A stretch of 64,000 nt of DNA from Ruania zhangjianzhongii (GCF_008000995.1 NZ_CP042828.1:4206882-4270881); one strand, 5' to 3'. Counted from the first letter of the stretch, positions 1 to 10,301 are shown. The notes: generated by a model from the sequence alone, not told the origin. A program made the numbers and translations.

Positions 1-4
1 TTGC

Positions 5-118
5 TCAGCCCTGGCGCTGCTTGTGACGCAGGTTCTCGCAGATCACGCGCACAGTGCCGTGGCGACGGATCACCTTGCACTTCGGGCAGATCTTCTTGAC
101 ACTCGGCTTGACCTTCAT
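5..118 (-). CDS. rpmJ: 50S ribosomal protein L36
   Basis: This 37-residue protein is the zinc-ribbon ribosomal protein L36 of the large subunit. It begins [19 protein letters not shown] and carries the C-x2-C pair, a further Cys (VICENL) and a His (NLRHK), the zinc ligands of the standard (C+) form. It lies 72 nt downstream of infA in the usual infA-rpmJ order; rpsM would be expected just outside the window. The length and both termini match the family, so the call is secure. Confidence 0.95.
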   Translation of the reverse strand: MKVKPSVKKICPKCKVIRRHGTVRVICENLRHKQRQG

Positions 119-190
119 GGATTTCCTTTTCCCGCGCGACGGCGCTCCCGGCAGACTGCCTGGTCGCGTGGACGTGATGGTGGAGGTGGA

Positions 191-412
191 CTACTTGTAG
201 CGGTAGACGATGCGGCCACGGGTCAGGTCGTAGGGGCTCAGCTCGACCACCACCCGGTCCTCGGGGAGGATCCGGATGTAGTGCTGACGCATCTTGCCCG
301 AGATGTGAGCGAGTACCTTGTGACCGTTGCTCAGCTCTACGCGGAACATCGCGTTCGGCAGTGCCTCGACCACGTGGCCCTCGATCTCGATGACCCCGTC
401 CTTCTTAGCCAT
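191..412 (-). CDS. infA: Translation initiation factor IF-1
   Basis: IF-1 binds the A site of the 30S subunit during initiation. The 73-residue product starts [12 protein letters not shown] and ends RIVYRYK, covering the single S1/OB-fold domain, the normal length for IF-1. The frame stays open upstream to 484, but the ATG at 412 matches the family start. infA is followed by rpmJ. It is separated from map by two regulator genes, so it must rely on its own promoter or on read-through from them. Confidence 0.96.
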   Translation of the reverse strand: MAKKDGVIEIEGHVVEALPNAMFRVELSNGHKVLAHISGKMRQHYIRILPEDRVVVELSPYDLTRGRIVYRYK

Positions 413-545
413 GTCCTCCGCTAACTGCAGTGCTGTTCTGACATCGGTGCGCATGCGACACACCTCACCCACCCCGACGAGCAAGAGGGACCAACGACCT
501 CACGCGATCGTCGGAAAGGTGAGCACACGACACGCCCAGCGACCT

Positions 546-574
546 ACTCTACGCCACGGACCAGCTTTGACGAA
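546..574 (-). promoter_or_regulatory. Candidate infA-rpmJ promoter
   Basis: On the minus strand a -35-like TTCGTC (569-574) and a -10-like TAGAGT (546-551) are separated by 17 nt, about 135 nt upstream of the infA ATG. The match to the vegetative consensus is moderate. The position is reasonable because infA is cut off from the ribosomal superoperon here. This is pattern reading only. Confidence 0.4.
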
Positions 575-606
575 ACCCGCCCGGGACGCCAGCCGTGCGG
601 TCTGCC

Positions 607-2979
607 TCACATCTGCAGCTGGTCCGGCGCAGCAGGCAGCAGCCGCAGCTCTCGTGCCCGGTCGACAGCACGCTGGCGGTCATGCACCCCGAGCTTGCGA
701 TAGATCGCGCGAAGCTGGCTCTTCACCGTGTTCGCGGAGACGAACAGCCTACTGGCGACGGCGACCACCGGCTGCCCCTCCGCGATCGCCTCCAACACCC
801 GCAGCTCACCCCGGCTGAGCTCGACCACCGGAGCGGGGAGGCCGAACAGGTCCACCTCGTTCAGCAGTGGTGGCTCGCCGAGGAGCTCGCGCATCTGGGG
901 CACCAGAGTGGCGATAGCCTCCAGATCGCCGCGAGGAACCAACAGGTAGGGGCGCACCAGGCCATGGGTATGCGCGATCAGCATGGCGCTGTGCAGGGTG
1001 TCGGCCGCCTCCTCGATCCGGTCCAAGCGATGCAGGGCGCAGGCACGCAGGAGGATGATCTCCACCTCGAACCGCGGAAGCAGGCCGTCGGGGTCGGCGT
1101 ACCCGCCGCCGCGGTCGTGTCCGAGCACCCCGGTGAAGTCTCCGGCGTAGAACGCCAACCGGTGCCGCAGCCACCGCTCCGTCGCATCGGCGGTGCTCTC
1201 GGCAAAGGCGAGCAGCTCCCGGCACCGCTCCAGCTGGTGCCCGGCCAGGAACACCGTGGTCAGCACCTTGACCAGCACCGTCCGGGCGAGGGTGTACTCC
1301 ACCCCCGCGAGTCGATGCAGCCGCAGCTCGAGCATCCTGCTGTGCTCGGGCACCGGCGAGCTGAGATTCAGCTCGCGGGTCACGGCCAAGGCAGTCTCGA
1401 TCAGTTCCAGTCCCGCGGGCACGGTGATCTCGGCAGGGGGCGGCGGGGTACCGATCGTATACGTCGAGAGGTCCGGCCAGATGTCCTCGTCCGTGAACGT
1501 CATCGAGTCCAGAGCAACCAGTTGCTTCGCCACCCGGACCAGGCCGGCAGTCGCCGGAAGATCGTCGCGACAGGTGCGCAGCCACTCCTCAGCCTCGCTC
1601 ACCGCGCCGGCCATCGCCCGGCCGAAGGCCAGACCCGCGACCGCCTGCTGCGCAACGTCCACTTGACCGAGCGACTCTGCCCGGTCGAGCGCATCCCGCA
1701 GCGCTTCTTCGCCGTCGGCGAGCTCACCGGCACCGAGCCGGGCCAGGCCCCACTGCGCCAGTGTGCTCGGCAGCGCCGCACCGACCTCGCCCGGCGGTGG
1801 CGGACCGGACATCAGCCCGGCATCGACGGTGGCACCGCTCTGCCGACTGAGCACCCAGGTGCGCGGATCCTCGTCCAGACTGACCGAACCCAGGCTGGCC
1901 GCAACCTCGCGAACCAGCTCGGGGTCGTCGGCGAGGCGGAGCCACTCCTGAAGCAGGATGCGTCGGCACCGATCGGCGTCACCGGCGTGCAGCGCATGGC
2001 GGAGCGCGCGCGAGATGTCACCCTTCTGCTCGTACCACCGGGACAGTCGCGCGTGCGCCTGCTCCGCAGCCGCCGGATCGAGCTCGGCGTAGCTGGCCGC
2101 CAGAGCACTGCGGACCACGGCGGTCAGCCGTCCGTCCTCGCCGGTCAACCCGGCCTCGACGAGCGGGTGCATCGCGGCGGTGAGTCCGACGCTGTACCCC
2201 AGCAGCCGGACGATCTCCTCGTCGAGCTCGTCGGCCACCGCCAGCCGCATGGCCGAACCGATCACCTCTCGGATCGACGGGTCCCGAAGCACCACCTGGA
2301 GATAGCTGTTGATCACATCGCCACTCTCGCTGGGCCCGGACGGGCCCGCGAACGTGGCGCGGACCAGCGCCGGCCAGCCACCGACCGCCGAGGTGAGCTC
2401 GGCGGCCTGCTCGGTAGTCACGTCGGCGCCAAGTTCACCAGCGACCTCGTGCACCTCGACGGCCTGCAACCGCAGGTGCTGCACCCGGAACACCACGCCG
2501 TCGGCCTCGATCGGGGCGAGCGTCTCGATCGAGCGCTCGGTCCGGCTGAGTGCCATCACATACAGGCCCCCGATGTGCACCACCGCATCGACCAGGGCTT
2601 CGTCCACAGCCGGGTCGCTGACCAGGTGCAGGTTGTCCACGGCGAGCACCAGATCGCGCTCCCGCGCGGCGAGCACCTGGTCGCAGTGGGCGTGGTCGTC
2701 CAGGTCCAGGTGCAAGCCCAGGTCAGCCAGTCGTTCGCTGACCAGGTCCCAGAACTGCGCCGCCGTGATCGGCCCGCGCACGCTCACCCAGGCGAACTCG
2801 TACTCCGGCCCGAGCGAGCGGAGCCAGGCGGTGGCCGTCGCGGTCTTCCCCCAGCCGCGGGGCGCACGGAACACGGTGATCGGGGCGAGCGAGCCGAACC
2901 GGGCAGCCGGCTCGGCGGCGGGGACGAAACCGTGTGGCACCCGGGGCAGGCCGAGCCCGTCTCCTTGTGTTCGCATCAT
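607..2979 (-). CDS. LuxR-family LAL-type ATPase regulator (MalT-like)
   Basis: This is a 790-residue transcription regulator of the large ATP-binding LuxR (LAL/MalT) type. A Walker A motif (RAPRGWGKTA) lies near the N terminus, followed by a Walker B-like LVLAVDNLHL and a long helical, TPR-like middle. The C terminus is a GerE/LuxR helix-turn-helix (LSRGELRVLEAIAEGQ, then ANTVKSQLRAIYRKL). Two ATGs at 2979 and 2976 follow a GGAGAGG ribosome-binding site; the second has the better spacing (7 nt), and an upstream GTG at 3000 is less likely. It lies 55 nt downstream of a paralogue on the same strand, so the two may form one transcript. The ligand and targets are not visible from the sequence. 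Confidence 0.85.
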   Translation of the reverse strand: MMRTQGDGLGLPRVPHGFVPAAEPAARFGSLAPITVFRAPRGWGKTATATAWLRSLGPEYEFAWVSVRGPITAAQFWDLVSERLADLGLHLDLDDHAHCDQVLAARERDLVLAVDNLHLVSDPAVDEALVDAVVHIGGLYVMALSRTERSIETLAPIEADGVVFRVQHLRLQAVEVHEVAGELGADVTTEQAAELTSAVGGWPALVRATFAGPSGPSESGDVINSYLQVVLRDPSIREVIGSAMRLAVADELDEEIVRLLGYSVGLTAAMHPLVEAGLTGEDGRLTAVVRSALAASYAELDPAAAEQAHARLSRWYEQKGDISRALRHALHAGDADRCRRILLQEWLRLADDPELVREVAASLGSVSLDEDPRTWVLSRQSGATVDAGLMSGPPPPGEVGAALPSTLAQWGLARLGAGELADGEEALRDALDRAESLGQVDVAQQAVAGLAFGRAMAGAVSEAEEWLRTCRDDLPATAGLVRVAKQLVALDSMTFTDEDIWPDLSTYTIGTPPPPAEITVPAGLELIETALAVTRELNLSSPVPEHSRMLELRLHRLAGVEYTLARTVLVKVLTTVFLAGHQLERCRELLAFAESTADATERWLRHRLAFYAGDFTGVLGHDRGGGYADPDGLLPRFEVEIILLRACALHRLDRIEEAADTLHSAMLIAHTHGLVRPYLLVPRGDLEAIATLVPQMRELLGEPPLLNEVDLFGLPAPVVELSRGELRVLEAIAEGQPVVAVASRLFVSANTVKSQLRAIYRKLGVHDRQRAVDRARELRLLPAAPDQLQM

Positions 2980-3034
2980 CACGCCTCTCCTCAGCAACAC
3001 CGCTGGGCCTGAGGCGCGTCGCGTTGACCCGCCG

Positions 3035-5491
3035 TCAGGTATGGATCATTATACGCCCGACCTTCGCCAAGGCCTGGTTTCGGTTCGAGACGTCCAGCTT
3101 TCGATACACGGCACGCATGTGCGTCTTCACCGTGTTCACGGACAGACCGAGCGCATGTGCGATCCCGACCGGCCCGGCGTGCTCCTCCAGCGCGTGCAGC
3201 ACCTGGGCCTCCCGCACCGTGAGGGTGACCATCGGGATGTCGTCGTCGACCTCCTCGGCGACCTCGGAGGTGGGCAGGTGGTCGGGCCACAGGGACAGGA
3301 TCGACTCGTCGCCGCCGGCGAGTGCGGTGAACGCATATCGGTGCATCAGGGCGAGCCCTCGGCGCTGACCGGTCTGCCGGGCCCGGGTGATCGCTGCCCG
3401 GAATGCCTCCCGCGCCTGCGCGAACCGCCCCGACCGGAGCTCGGCACTGGCGATCACCCCGTGAGCAGCAAGCAGGTACCGCCCGGACGCCGCGCTGCTG
3501 TGGATGGCGGTCCGGGCCGCTTCGATCGCCTCCGGGTAGCTCTCCTGGGCCAGCCGCAACCGGGCGATCGCGTTCCAGGTGAAGCCGCGGTGCTCCATCG
3601 ACTCGGTCACCTCCTGCGCGACCATCAGCATGCCGCCCTCGATCAGTACCTCGACCAACGTCGCGGTGAGCAGGGCTTCCATCAACGAGCCGCGGCGGAT
3701 GTACCGCAACGCCGAGCGGACCACGTTCGCCTGCCGGACCACCTCCTCGCTGCTGCCCACCCGCATCACGTGCAGGGCACGGATGAACACCGACAACGCC
3801 CACAGCTCGTCCCGGTGCCGCGACTCGGCAAGCACCTCCACGGCGGCATCGGCCTCCGGGTGGGCGGCATCCACCAGAGCGAGGGCACGCGCGGAGAGCG
3901 CGAGCAGGGCCATCGCGTCTACGGTGCCGTCCTGTTGCACTCGCTCCAGCCAGTCAGCCACCCCGGGTTCGTCCAGCCAGCGCAATGCCTGGTCCGGCTC
4001 ACCCTGTAGCGCGTGCACCAGCGCGAGACCGGCGGCGCCGAGGTAGCTCTCGGTCTCGCCGTCGGTCATCATCGCCCATGCTCGCGCCTGGGAGAAGGCG
4101 TACATCGCCGTATCCAGATCACCCATCAGCAGGCAGGTGGCGCCCCACTGCATCAACAGCAGGAGCTCGTCGTCCCCGGCATCGACCAGCTCGGTGCGGT
4201 GCATGGCGATCTCGGCGTTGAAGCTAGCCGACTCCGCCCCTGACCAGACGGGTTTGCCGACCGGACCGGCCACCTCGGACAGATACCGGGTGGCCACCCG
4301 CAGGCGCACGTTCTCGGCGACCATCGGCGCAGGGAACATCTGCGCGGCCTGCACCAGCGCCCGTGGCGCAGTGGTCAGCAGCATGCCCCAGTCGCTCTCG
4401 ATCACGTCCAGTGCCGCGGTCCACTCCCCGGCGTGCACGGCGTGCACCAGCGCCTCGGCGGGATCGTGCCGGCTGGTCGCCAGCCGCATCAGCTCCAGGT
4501 GGACCTCGTGCTCCACCTCGGGGCGGGACTCGCGCATCACCCGGATCAGCGCCGCACGGATCGCCGGCGGGTAGGAGTAGGACGGGCCGTCCACGGTGCG
4601 GCGCTCGGCGAGCAGTCCGGCGGCGCGGATGTTGCGCAGCATCCGGACCGTGTTCCCCTCGGGGGCGATCATTCGCGCGGTCTCGATGTCGAACTGTTCC
4701 GGGATCGCGGTCCGGAGCAGGAACGCGCGCACGTTCTCGAACCGCAGGTCCCGCACCATCGCGCCGATGTAGTTGTCGGCAAAGGTGACCTCGGCCGTGT
4801 CCCGGCCGCCGCTGGCTGCTGCCCGTTGCAGGCCAGCCCGGATCGCCGAGGGCCATCCGCCCAGGTCGACGACGATCTGCTCCGCCCGGTCGTGGGTCAG
4901 CTGCACCCCGGTGCGGGTCGCGAGCGCGTACACCATGTCGCCGGTGAGCCGCAGCTCGTCCGGGCCGATCACCAAGGTGTCCACCGAGAGCGACCCGACG
5001 GTCTCCAGCGCGCGCAGCGTCCGCCCGGCCGCAGCCAGGTAGAGCTGGTCGTTCTGCCGGACCAGGTCCACCAGGGTGTCGTCGATGCTCGCCGCCCCAT
5101 GCCGCAACCCGGCCTCGTGGTAGTCATCGATGATCACCAACAGCGGTTCGCGCCGCTGCGCCAACCAGGTCGTCACCACCCGCTCGTCGTCGTCAGCCGC
5201 CGACGGCGCAGGGTCCAGCTGGCCACCCGCTCTCGCCAAGGCGTCTCGCAGCTGGGCCCAGAACCCTTCTCGTTCGTTCGACTCGGTGGTGAGCGTGGTG
5301 TAGACAACCTCGGGCAGGTCCTCGGCCTGGCGCAGCCAGGTCACCACCGCGGAAGTCTTGCCATAGCCGCGCGGGCCGCGCAGGATGCTCAACGGATGCA
5401 GCCGGGCGAGCGCCTTCACCAGGTCATCGGCGATCCCGCTCTCCAACGGGATCCGGGGAAGACCGGACACAGATCGCAGTGAACTCTTCAT
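3035..5491 (-). CDS. LuxR-family LAL-type ATPase regulator (MalT-like), paralogue
   Basis: This 818-residue protein has the same layout as its downstream neighbour: Walker A (RGPRGYGKTS) at about residues 38-47, a Walker B-like LLVIIDDYHE, an alpha-helical repeat core, and a C-terminal LuxR HTH (LTVREAQVLHALEEH, then VNTVKTHMRAVYRKLDVSNR). The start at ATG 5491 places the ATPase close to the N terminus as in the neighbour; the frame is open to 5545. The pair sits between map and infA, where ribosomal superoperons normally continue without regulators. Sequence divergence between the two is considerable, so this is an old duplication or two independent family members. Confidence 0.85.
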   Translation of the reverse strand: MKSSLRSVSGLPRIPLESGIADDLVKALARLHPLSILRGPRGYGKTSAVVTWLRQAEDLPEVVYTTLTTESNEREGFWAQLRDALARAGGQLDPAPSAADDDERVVTTWLAQRREPLLVIIDDYHEAGLRHGAASIDDTLVDLVRQNDQLYLAAAGRTLRALETVGSLSVDTLVIGPDELRLTGDMVYALATRTGVQLTHDRAEQIVVDLGGWPSAIRAGLQRAAASGGRDTAEVTFADNYIGAMVRDLRFENVRAFLLRTAIPEQFDIETARMIAPEGNTVRMLRNIRAAGLLAERRTVDGPSYSYPPAIRAALIRVMRESRPEVEHEVHLELMRLATSRHDPAEALVHAVHAGEWTAALDVIESDWGMLLTTAPRALVQAAQMFPAPMVAENVRLRVATRYLSEVAGPVGKPVWSGAESASFNAEIAMHRTELVDAGDDELLLLMQWGATCLLMGDLDTAMYAFSQARAWAMMTDGETESYLGAAGLALVHALQGEPDQALRWLDEPGVADWLERVQQDGTVDAMALLALSARALALVDAAHPEADAAVEVLAESRHRDELWALSVFIRALHVMRVGSSEEVVRQANVVRSALRYIRRGSLMEALLTATLVEVLIEGGMLMVAQEVTESMEHRGFTWNAIARLRLAQESYPEAIEAARTAIHSSAASGRYLLAAHGVIASAELRSGRFAQAREAFRAAITRARQTGQRRGLALMHRYAFTALAGGDESILSLWPDHLPTSEVAEEVDDDIPMVTLTVREAQVLHALEEHAGPVGIAHALGLSVNTVKTHMRAVYRKLDVSNRNQALAKVGRIMIHT

Positions 5492-5685
5492 CGTCAGACC
5501 CCACGCATGCGCGCCTGCTGCACTGCGGCAACAGGCGCAACCCAACTCGGCATGACGACACCAGGAATGGCTGACTGCCCTTCACTCACGCGACCACCAC
5601 AGCATGGCGCACTGACCCGATCACCTTCGAGACTACTCCCCAGCGTCGTCCGCTGCTAGGAAACCGGGTATCGGTCCGCACCGCC

Positions 5686-6504
5686 TCAGGCCAGCGGTAC
5701 CACCTGCACACCGCGTGCCGCCAGCTCCGCTGCTCCCCCGTCGCGTGCTGTGAGCACCCAGAGCCCGCCGTCGTGCACGGCCACAGTGTGCTCCACGTGC
5801 GCGGCTCGGGAGCCGTCCGCACTGACCACGGTCCAGTCGTCCTCGAGCAGCCGGGTGGCTTCATCGCCGCGGGTGAGCATCGGTTCCACCGCCACGCACA
5901 GCCCTGGCCGGATCGACGGCCCACGCGGCCTGCGTGCGTAGTTGAACACGTCCGGTGGCTGGTGCATCGCGGTACCGATGCCGTGGCCGGTGTACTCCCG
6001 CACGATCCCGTAGTCACCAGCGGCATCCTCCACGGCGGCACCGACATCGCCGAGGCGGCCGCCACCGTCGAGCGCAGCGATACCGGCCCACATCGCGGCC
6101 TCCGTGGTCGCGACCAGCTGCTCGTCGGCCGGGTCGACCTGCGCCTCGTCACCAGGCACCACCACGGAGAACGCCGCGTCCCCGTGCCACCCGTCGACCA
6201 CGGCGCCGGCATCGACGGAAACCACGTCCCCGGCCCGGATCACCTGGTCACCGGGGATGCCGTGCACGATCTCGGAGTTCACCGATACGCAGAGCACTCC
6301 GGGGAACCCGTGATAGCCGAGGAAGTTCGACGTGGCCCCGGCGCCCGCCAACACGTCCCGGGCGACGGCATCCAGCTCACCGGTGGTGACTCCGGAGGCG
6401 ATCGCGGCGCGGACAGCGTCGTGGATATCGGCCACTACCAGCCCGGCCGTGCGCATCCGGCGGATCTGGTCGGGCTGCTTGTACTCGATCCCCCGGCCGA
6501 ACAT
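5686..6504 (-). CDS. map: Type I methionine aminopeptidase
   Basis: The enzyme removes the initiator methionine from nascent proteins. The 272-residue product has the pita-bread fold residues in order: substrate His81 (SEIVHGIP) and the dimetal ligands Asp98 (SVDAG), Asp109 (HGDAAF), His174 (GHGIG), Glu207 (VEPML) and Glu238 (HVEHT). It has no N-terminal zinc or SH3-binding extension. Its ATG directly abuts the adk stop codon, so secY-adk-map are translationally linked. The C-terminal 30 residues are a little longer than in E. coli. Confidence 0.95.
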   Translation of the reverse strand: MFGRGIEYKQPDQIRRMRTAGLVVADIHDAVRAAIASGVTTGELDAVARDVLAGAGATSNFLGYHGFPGVLCVSVNSEIVHGIPGDQVIRAGDVVSVDAGAVVDGWHGDAAFSVVVPGDEAQVDPADEQLVATTEAAMWAGIAALDGGGRLGDVGAAVEDAAGDYGIVREYTGHGIGTAMHQPPDVFNYARRPRGPSIRPGLCVAVEPMLTRGDEATRLLEDDWTVVSADGSRAAHVEHTVAVHDGGLWVLTARDGGAAELAARGVQVVPLA

Positions 6505-7083
6505 CTAGCCGGCCGAGGAGCCCAGAGCGTCAGCAAGGCGCGCGGTGACCTCGTCCACGTCTCCCATCCCGTCCACCTGCACCAGCAGACCGCGGCCCGC
6601 GTAGATGCGCACCAGTGGCGCGGTCTGCTCGACGTACACGTCCAGCCGGCGGCGGATCACCGACTCGGTGTCGTCGGCGCGGCCCTGCTCCTCGGCCCGG
6701 TTCAACAGCCGGGCGACCACCTCGTCGGTGTCCGCGGTCAGCTCCACCACATGGGTGAGCTCGTGGCCGTTGCCCGTCAGGATCGAGTCCAGCTCGCTGA
6801 CCTGCGCCTCAGTGCGCGGGTAGCCGTCGAGCAGGAACCCGTCGGCGGCGTCCGGCTCGGCCAGCCGGGCGGCGACCATCTGGTTGGTCACCTCGTCCGG
6901 GACGTACTCCCCGGCGTTCATGTACTTCTGTGCCAGCTGGCCCAGCTCGGTTCCCTCCGAGACGTTGGCGCGGAAGATGTCGCCGGTGGAGATCGCCGGG
7001 ACGCCGAGCCGGGTGGCCAGACGGGCGGCCTGGGTCCCCTTACCTGCTCCGGGCGGGCCAAGGAGGATCAGACGGGTGCTCAT
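6505..7083 (-). CDS. adk: Adenylate kinase
   Basis: Adenylate kinase interconverts ATP + AMP and 2 ADP. The 192-residue protein carries the P-loop GPPGAGKGT (residues 9-17), the AMP-binding STGDIFR and the DGYPRT motif. The length fits the short-LID form without a zinc-binding lid, usual in actinobacteria. Its start overlaps the secY stop by 4 nt (ATGA), indicating coupled translation. Confidence 0.96.
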   Translation of the reverse strand: MSTRLILLGPPGAGKGTQAARLATRLGVPAISTGDIFRANVSEGTELGQLAQKYMNAGEYVPDEVTNQMVAARLAEPDAADGFLLDGYPRTEAQVSELDSILTGNGHELTHVVELTADTDEVVARLLNRAEEQGRADDTESVIRRRLDVYVEQTAPLVRIYAGRGLLVQVDGMGDVDEVTARLADALGSSAG

Positions 7084-8378
7084 CGCAGGAACCCTTCATA
7101 GTGACGTTGCTGCAGCTGGGAGTCGATCTGCTTGATCGTGTCCAGCCCGACGCTGACCAGGATCAGCAGCGAGGTGCCGCCGAACGGGATCGAGGTGGAC
7201 ACACCCATGATCTTGAAGGCGATGGTCGGGATCATCGCGACGATCGCGAGGTACAGCGCACCGGCGGTGGTCACGCGGGTGATCACGTGCTGCAGGTACT
7301 CGGCCGTGGGCCGGCCGGCGCGGATGCCGGGGATGAATCCGCCGTAGCGCTTCATGTTGTCCGCGACCTCGTCCGGGTTGAACGTGATCGAGGTGTAGAA
7401 GAACGCGAAGAAGATGATCAGCAGCACGTAGATCGCGATGTAGATGTTCTGCCCCGGGTTGGAGATGTTCGCGGCGATCCACTGCACCCAGCCCTCGGAC
7501 TGGTCCCCGAACTGGGCGGCCAGCATCGGCAGCGCCAGCAGCGAGGAGGCGAAGATCACCGGGATCACACCGGACATGTTGATCTTGATCGGGATGTAGG
7601 TGCTGGATCCGCCGTACATCCGGCGGCCGACCATCCGCTTGGCGTACTGCACCGGCACCCGGCGCTGGGACTGCTCCACGAACACGATCAGCCCGATCAC
7701 CACCAGGGAGATGAGGATGAAGATGATCAGCTTGACCAGACCGTTCTCGGCGGCGTTGATCTGCCCGAGGGCGGAAGGGAAGCTGGCCGCGATCGAGGTG
7801 AAGATCAGCAGGGACATACCGTTGCCGACACCGCGCTCGGTGATCAGCTCACCCATCCACATGATCAGACCGGTTCCGGCGGTCATGGTGAGGATCATCA
7901 GCAGCAGCGTCTTGATCGAGTCGTCCGGGATGATCGGCACGTTGCAGCCGGGGTACAGGTTGCCAGAGTTCGCGACCGTGATGATCGTGGTGGCCTGCAG
8001 GATCGCCAGCCCGATGGTCAGGTACCGGGTGTACTGGGTCAGCACGGCCGTGCCGGACTGACCCTCCTTGTGCAGCTCTTCGAAGCGGGGGATCACGACC
8101 CGCAGCAGCTGCACGATGATGCTGGCGGTGATGTACGGCATCACCCCGAGGGCGAAGACGGACAGCTGGAGCAGGGCACCGCCACTGAACAGGTTCACCA
8201 GCGCCAGCGCGGAGGTGTCCTCCCCCATCGGAGCCGCACAGGTCTGCACGTTGGTGTAGTCGATACCCGGCGTCGGCACGAAGGACCCGAGACGGAAGAC
8301 CGCCATGATCGCGAGCGTGAAGAGCAGCTTCCGCCGCAGATCCGGCGTACGGAACGCGCGGGCGAATGCGCTGAGCAA
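7080..8378 (-). CDS. secY: Protein translocase subunit SecY
   Basis: SecY forms the protein-conducting channel of the cytoplasmic membrane together with SecE and SecG. The 432-residue protein starts [20 protein letters not shown] and shows about ten hydrophobic segments, the conserved N-terminal [13 protein letters not shown], and the cytoplasmic loop [23 protein letters not shown]-type region ([10 protein letters not shown]). It is the spc-operon gene after rplO, separated from it by 188 nt that contain a strong hairpin. Confidence 0.96.
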   Translation of the reverse strand: MLSAFARAFRTPDLRRKLLFTLAIMAVFRLGSFVPTPGIDYTNVQTCAAPMGEDTSALALVNLFSGGALLQLSVFALGVMPYITASIIVQLLRVVIPRFEELHKEGQSGTAVLTQYTRYLTIGLAILQATTIITVANSGNLYPGCNVPIIPDDSIKTLLLMILTMTAGTGLIMWMGELITERGVGNGMSLLIFTSIAASFPSALGQINAAENGLVKLIIFILISLVVIGLIVFVEQSQRRVPVQYAKRMVGRRMYGGSSTYIPIKINMSGVIPVIFASSLLALPMLAAQFGDQSEGWVQWIAANISNPGQNIYIAIYVLLIIFFAFFYTSITFNPDEVADNMKRYGGFIPGIRAGRPTAEYLQHVITRVTTAGALYLAIVAMIPTIAFKIMGVSTSIPFGGTSLLILVSVGLDTIKQIDSQLQQRHYEGFLR

Positions 8379-8484
8379 TGGTCCTCCAGAGAGGGTTTCA
8401 CGGGACGGTGTGTGCCGGGAGCCACCACGGAGGAGCCCCGGCGAAGAAGTCAGTACGAGTGCTTACGGTACGGCATCAGGCGAT

Positions 8485-8546
8485 GGCGTCGGCGCCGACG
8501 CCCGATATGCCAGCGGCGGTGCGGGTCATCGAACCCGCACCGCCGC
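8485..8546 (-). terminator. Intra-operon hairpins between rplO and secY
   Basis: The 188-nt gap between rplO and secY holds a perfect 14-bp stem (8513-8526 with 8533-8546, loop 6 nt), and next to it a perfect 18-nt palindrome (8485-8502). No clear U-tract follows on the minus strand. It is therefore more likely an attenuating or mRNA-processing hairpin than a full terminator, and could lower expression of secY-adk-map relative to the ribosomal genes. Confidence 0.55.
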
Positions 8547-8566
8547 CCGTGCACTGCTGGCCTGGA

Positions 8567-9040
8567 TCAGGCCTGCTCGACGCTGCCGCCGGCCGCGAGC
8601 ACCTTCTCCTTGGCCGAGGCGGACACTGCGTCCACCGCCAGGGAGAGCTTGACGCTCACGTCGCCGGTGCCGAGCACCTTGACGGGGTGTCCGGCGCGAA
8701 CCGCACCCTTGTCCACCAGGTCCGCCACGGTGACGTCGCCACCCTCGGGGTAGAGCGCGGTGAGCTTGTCCAGGTTCACCACCTGGTACTCGGTGCGGAA
8801 CTTGTTCTTGAAACCGCGCAGCTTGGGCAGCCGCATGTGCAGCGGCGTCTGGCCACCCTCGAACCGGGCGGGCACCTGGTACCGGGCCTTGGTGCCCTTG
8901 GTACCGCGACCGGCTGTCTTACCCTTGGATCCCTCACCGCGACCCACACGGGTCTTCGCGGTACGAGCGCCGGGTGCCGGGCGCAGATGGTGCACCTTCA
9001 ACGGGCTCAGCCCGTCGGTGTCCTTCTCCTGCTCAGCCAT
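8567..9040 (-). CDS. rplO: 50S ribosomal protein L15
   Basis: This 157-residue large-subunit protein has the typical Gly/Arg-rich N-terminal part ([18 protein letters not shown]) that threads into 23S rRNA, and the globular C-terminal domain ending in SVEQA. The usual N-terminal LHHLRPAPG appears as [10 protein letters not shown] after an acidic leader ([10 protein letters not shown]). It follows rpmD after a 2-nt gap. Confidence 0.95.
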   Translation of the reverse strand: MAEQEKDTDGLSPLKVHHLRPAPGARTAKTRVGRGEGSKGKTAGRGTKGTKARYQVPARFEGGQTPLHMRLPKLRGFKNKFRTEYQVVNLDKLTALYPEGGDVTVADLVDKGAVRAGHPVKVLGTGDVSVKLSLAVDAVSASAKEKVLAAGGSVEQA

Positions 9041-9042
9041 GT

Positions 9043-9225
9043 TCAGTCGACCTCCTCGACGGTGACGAGGTGCGCCACCGTGGTGACCATGCCGCGAATC
9101 TCGGGCCGGTCCTCCTTGACGACAGTGTCGCCAATACGCTTCAGCCCGAGCGAACGCAGCGTGTCGCGCTGGTTCTGCTTGCCGCCGATGGCGGACTTCT
9201 TCTGGGTGACCTTGAGCTCGCTCAT
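9043..9225 (-). CDS. rpmD: 50S ribosomal protein L30
   Basis: The 60-residue L30 begins [23 protein letters not shown], showing the family's KVT..SxIG and [11 protein letters not shown] motifs, and ends after [11 protein letters not shown]. It overlaps the rpsE end by 4 nt and precedes rplO by 2 nt, the standard spc order. Confidence 0.95.
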   Translation of the reverse strand: MSELKVTQKKSAIGGKQNQRDTLRSLGLKRIGDTVVKEDRPEIRGMVTTVAHLVTVEEVD

Positions 9226-9890
9226 GAGGCCGCCCCCGTCTTCTGCTCCGTCTTCTCCGCTGCTTCGGCGCGACCCTCGGCCTGCGCGCGCAGCAGGGCT
9301 GCCGGAGCCACGTGGTCCAGCGGCAGCCCGCGACGGGCAGCCACAGCCTCCGGCTGCTCCAGCCCCTTCAGGGCGGCCACCGTGGCGTGCACGATGTTGA
9401 TCGCGTTCTCCGAGCCGAGAGACTTGCTCAGCACGTCGTGGATTCCCGCGCAGTCCAGCACCGCACGCACCGGACCACCGGCGATAACACCGGTACCCGG
9501 GGACGCCGGACGCAGCAGCACGACGCCGGCAGCGTCCTCGCCCTGCACCCGGTGCGGGATGGTCTTGCGGATCATCGGAACCTTGAAGAAGTTCTTCTTC
9601 GCCTCTTCCACGCCCTTAGCGATGGCCGCGGGTACTTCCTTGGCCTTGCCGTAGCCGACGCCGACGGTGCCCTCACCGTCGCCGACCACCACGAGGGCGG
9701 TGAAGGAGAACCGGCGGCCACCCTTGACCACCTTCGACACGCGGTTGATCGTGACCACGCGCTCGACGTAGGTGTTGCGGTCGTTGTCGCGACGGTTGTC
9801 CCGGCGGTTGTCGCCGCCACGGCGGTCGCGACGATCGTTGCTGCGCTCGCCGCCGCCGGACGTCGCGCTGGTGCGCTGCGGTGCAGCCAT
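9222..9890 (-). CDS. rpsE: 30S ribosomal protein S5
   Basis: S5 helps to control decoding fidelity in the small subunit. The 222-residue protein has a charged N-terminal tail ([17 protein letters not shown], about residues 20-40), the dsRBD-like domain ([20 protein letters not shown]), and the C-terminal S5 domain with the glycine-rich loop [17 protein letters not shown] 9890 (or 9893) follows an AAGGA site; the frame is open to 9977 but the longer form is not supported. The Arg/Asp repeat tail is longer than in E. coli. Confidence 0.95.
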   Translation of the reverse strand: MAAPQRTSATSGGGERSNDRRDRRGGDNRRDNRRDNDRNTYVERVVTINRVSKVVKGGRRFSFTALVVVGDGEGTVGVGYGKAKEVPAAIAKGVEEAKKNFFKVPMIRKTIPHRVQGEDAAGVVLLRPASPGTGVIAGGPVRAVLDCAGIHDVLSKSLGSENAINIVHATVAALKGLEQPEAVAARRGLPLDHVAPAALLRAQAEGRAEAAEKTEQKTGAAS

Positions 9891-9927
9891 CATGCGATCC
9901 TTTGTTCGTTGGTCTGCTGGACTCCGG

Positions 9928-10299
9928 TCACAGGGACAGCCCTCCCTCGCGGGCGCCGTCGGCCACTGCGGCCACACGTCCGTGGTACTTGTTGCCCCCG
10001 CGGTCGAACACCACGACCTCCAGGCCCTTGGCCTTCGCGCGCTCGGCGACCAGCTCGCCGACCTGGCGTGCCTTGGCGGTCTTGTCCGCCTCGGCGCTGC
10101 GCAGATCCGCCTCCAGCGTGGAAGCCGAGGCCAGGGTGGTGCCGGTGGTGTCGTCGATCACCTGCGCCACGATGTGCCGCGCGGAGCGGTTGACCACCAG
10201 GCGCGGGCGGGTGGCAGTGCCGGTGATCCGCTTGCGTACGCGGAGGTGACGGCGGGACCGCGCGTTGCGCTTCCCGGTTCCCTTGATGGAAACAGCCAT
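9928..10299 (-). CDS. rplR: 50S ribosomal protein L18
   Basis: L18 binds 5S rRNA in the central protuberance. The 123-residue protein contains the [20 protein letters not shown] core and the C-terminal [26 protein letters not shown], which is diagnostic of the family. It lies between rplF (2-nt gap) and rpsE. Confidence 0.96.
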   Translation of the reverse strand: MAVSIKGTGKRNARSRRHLRVRKRITGTATRPRLVVNRSARHIVAQVIDDTTGTTLASASTLEADLRSAEADKTAKARQVGELVAERAKAKGLEVVVFDRGGNKYHGRVAAVADGAREGGLSL

Positions 10300-10301
10300 G
10301 G

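Noticed and set aside
595-3012. Long plus-strand open frame opposite the LuxR-type regulator gene
   Set aside because: It is a high-GC antisense shadow with no recognisable domain, whereas the minus strand shows a Walker A and a LuxR HTH.
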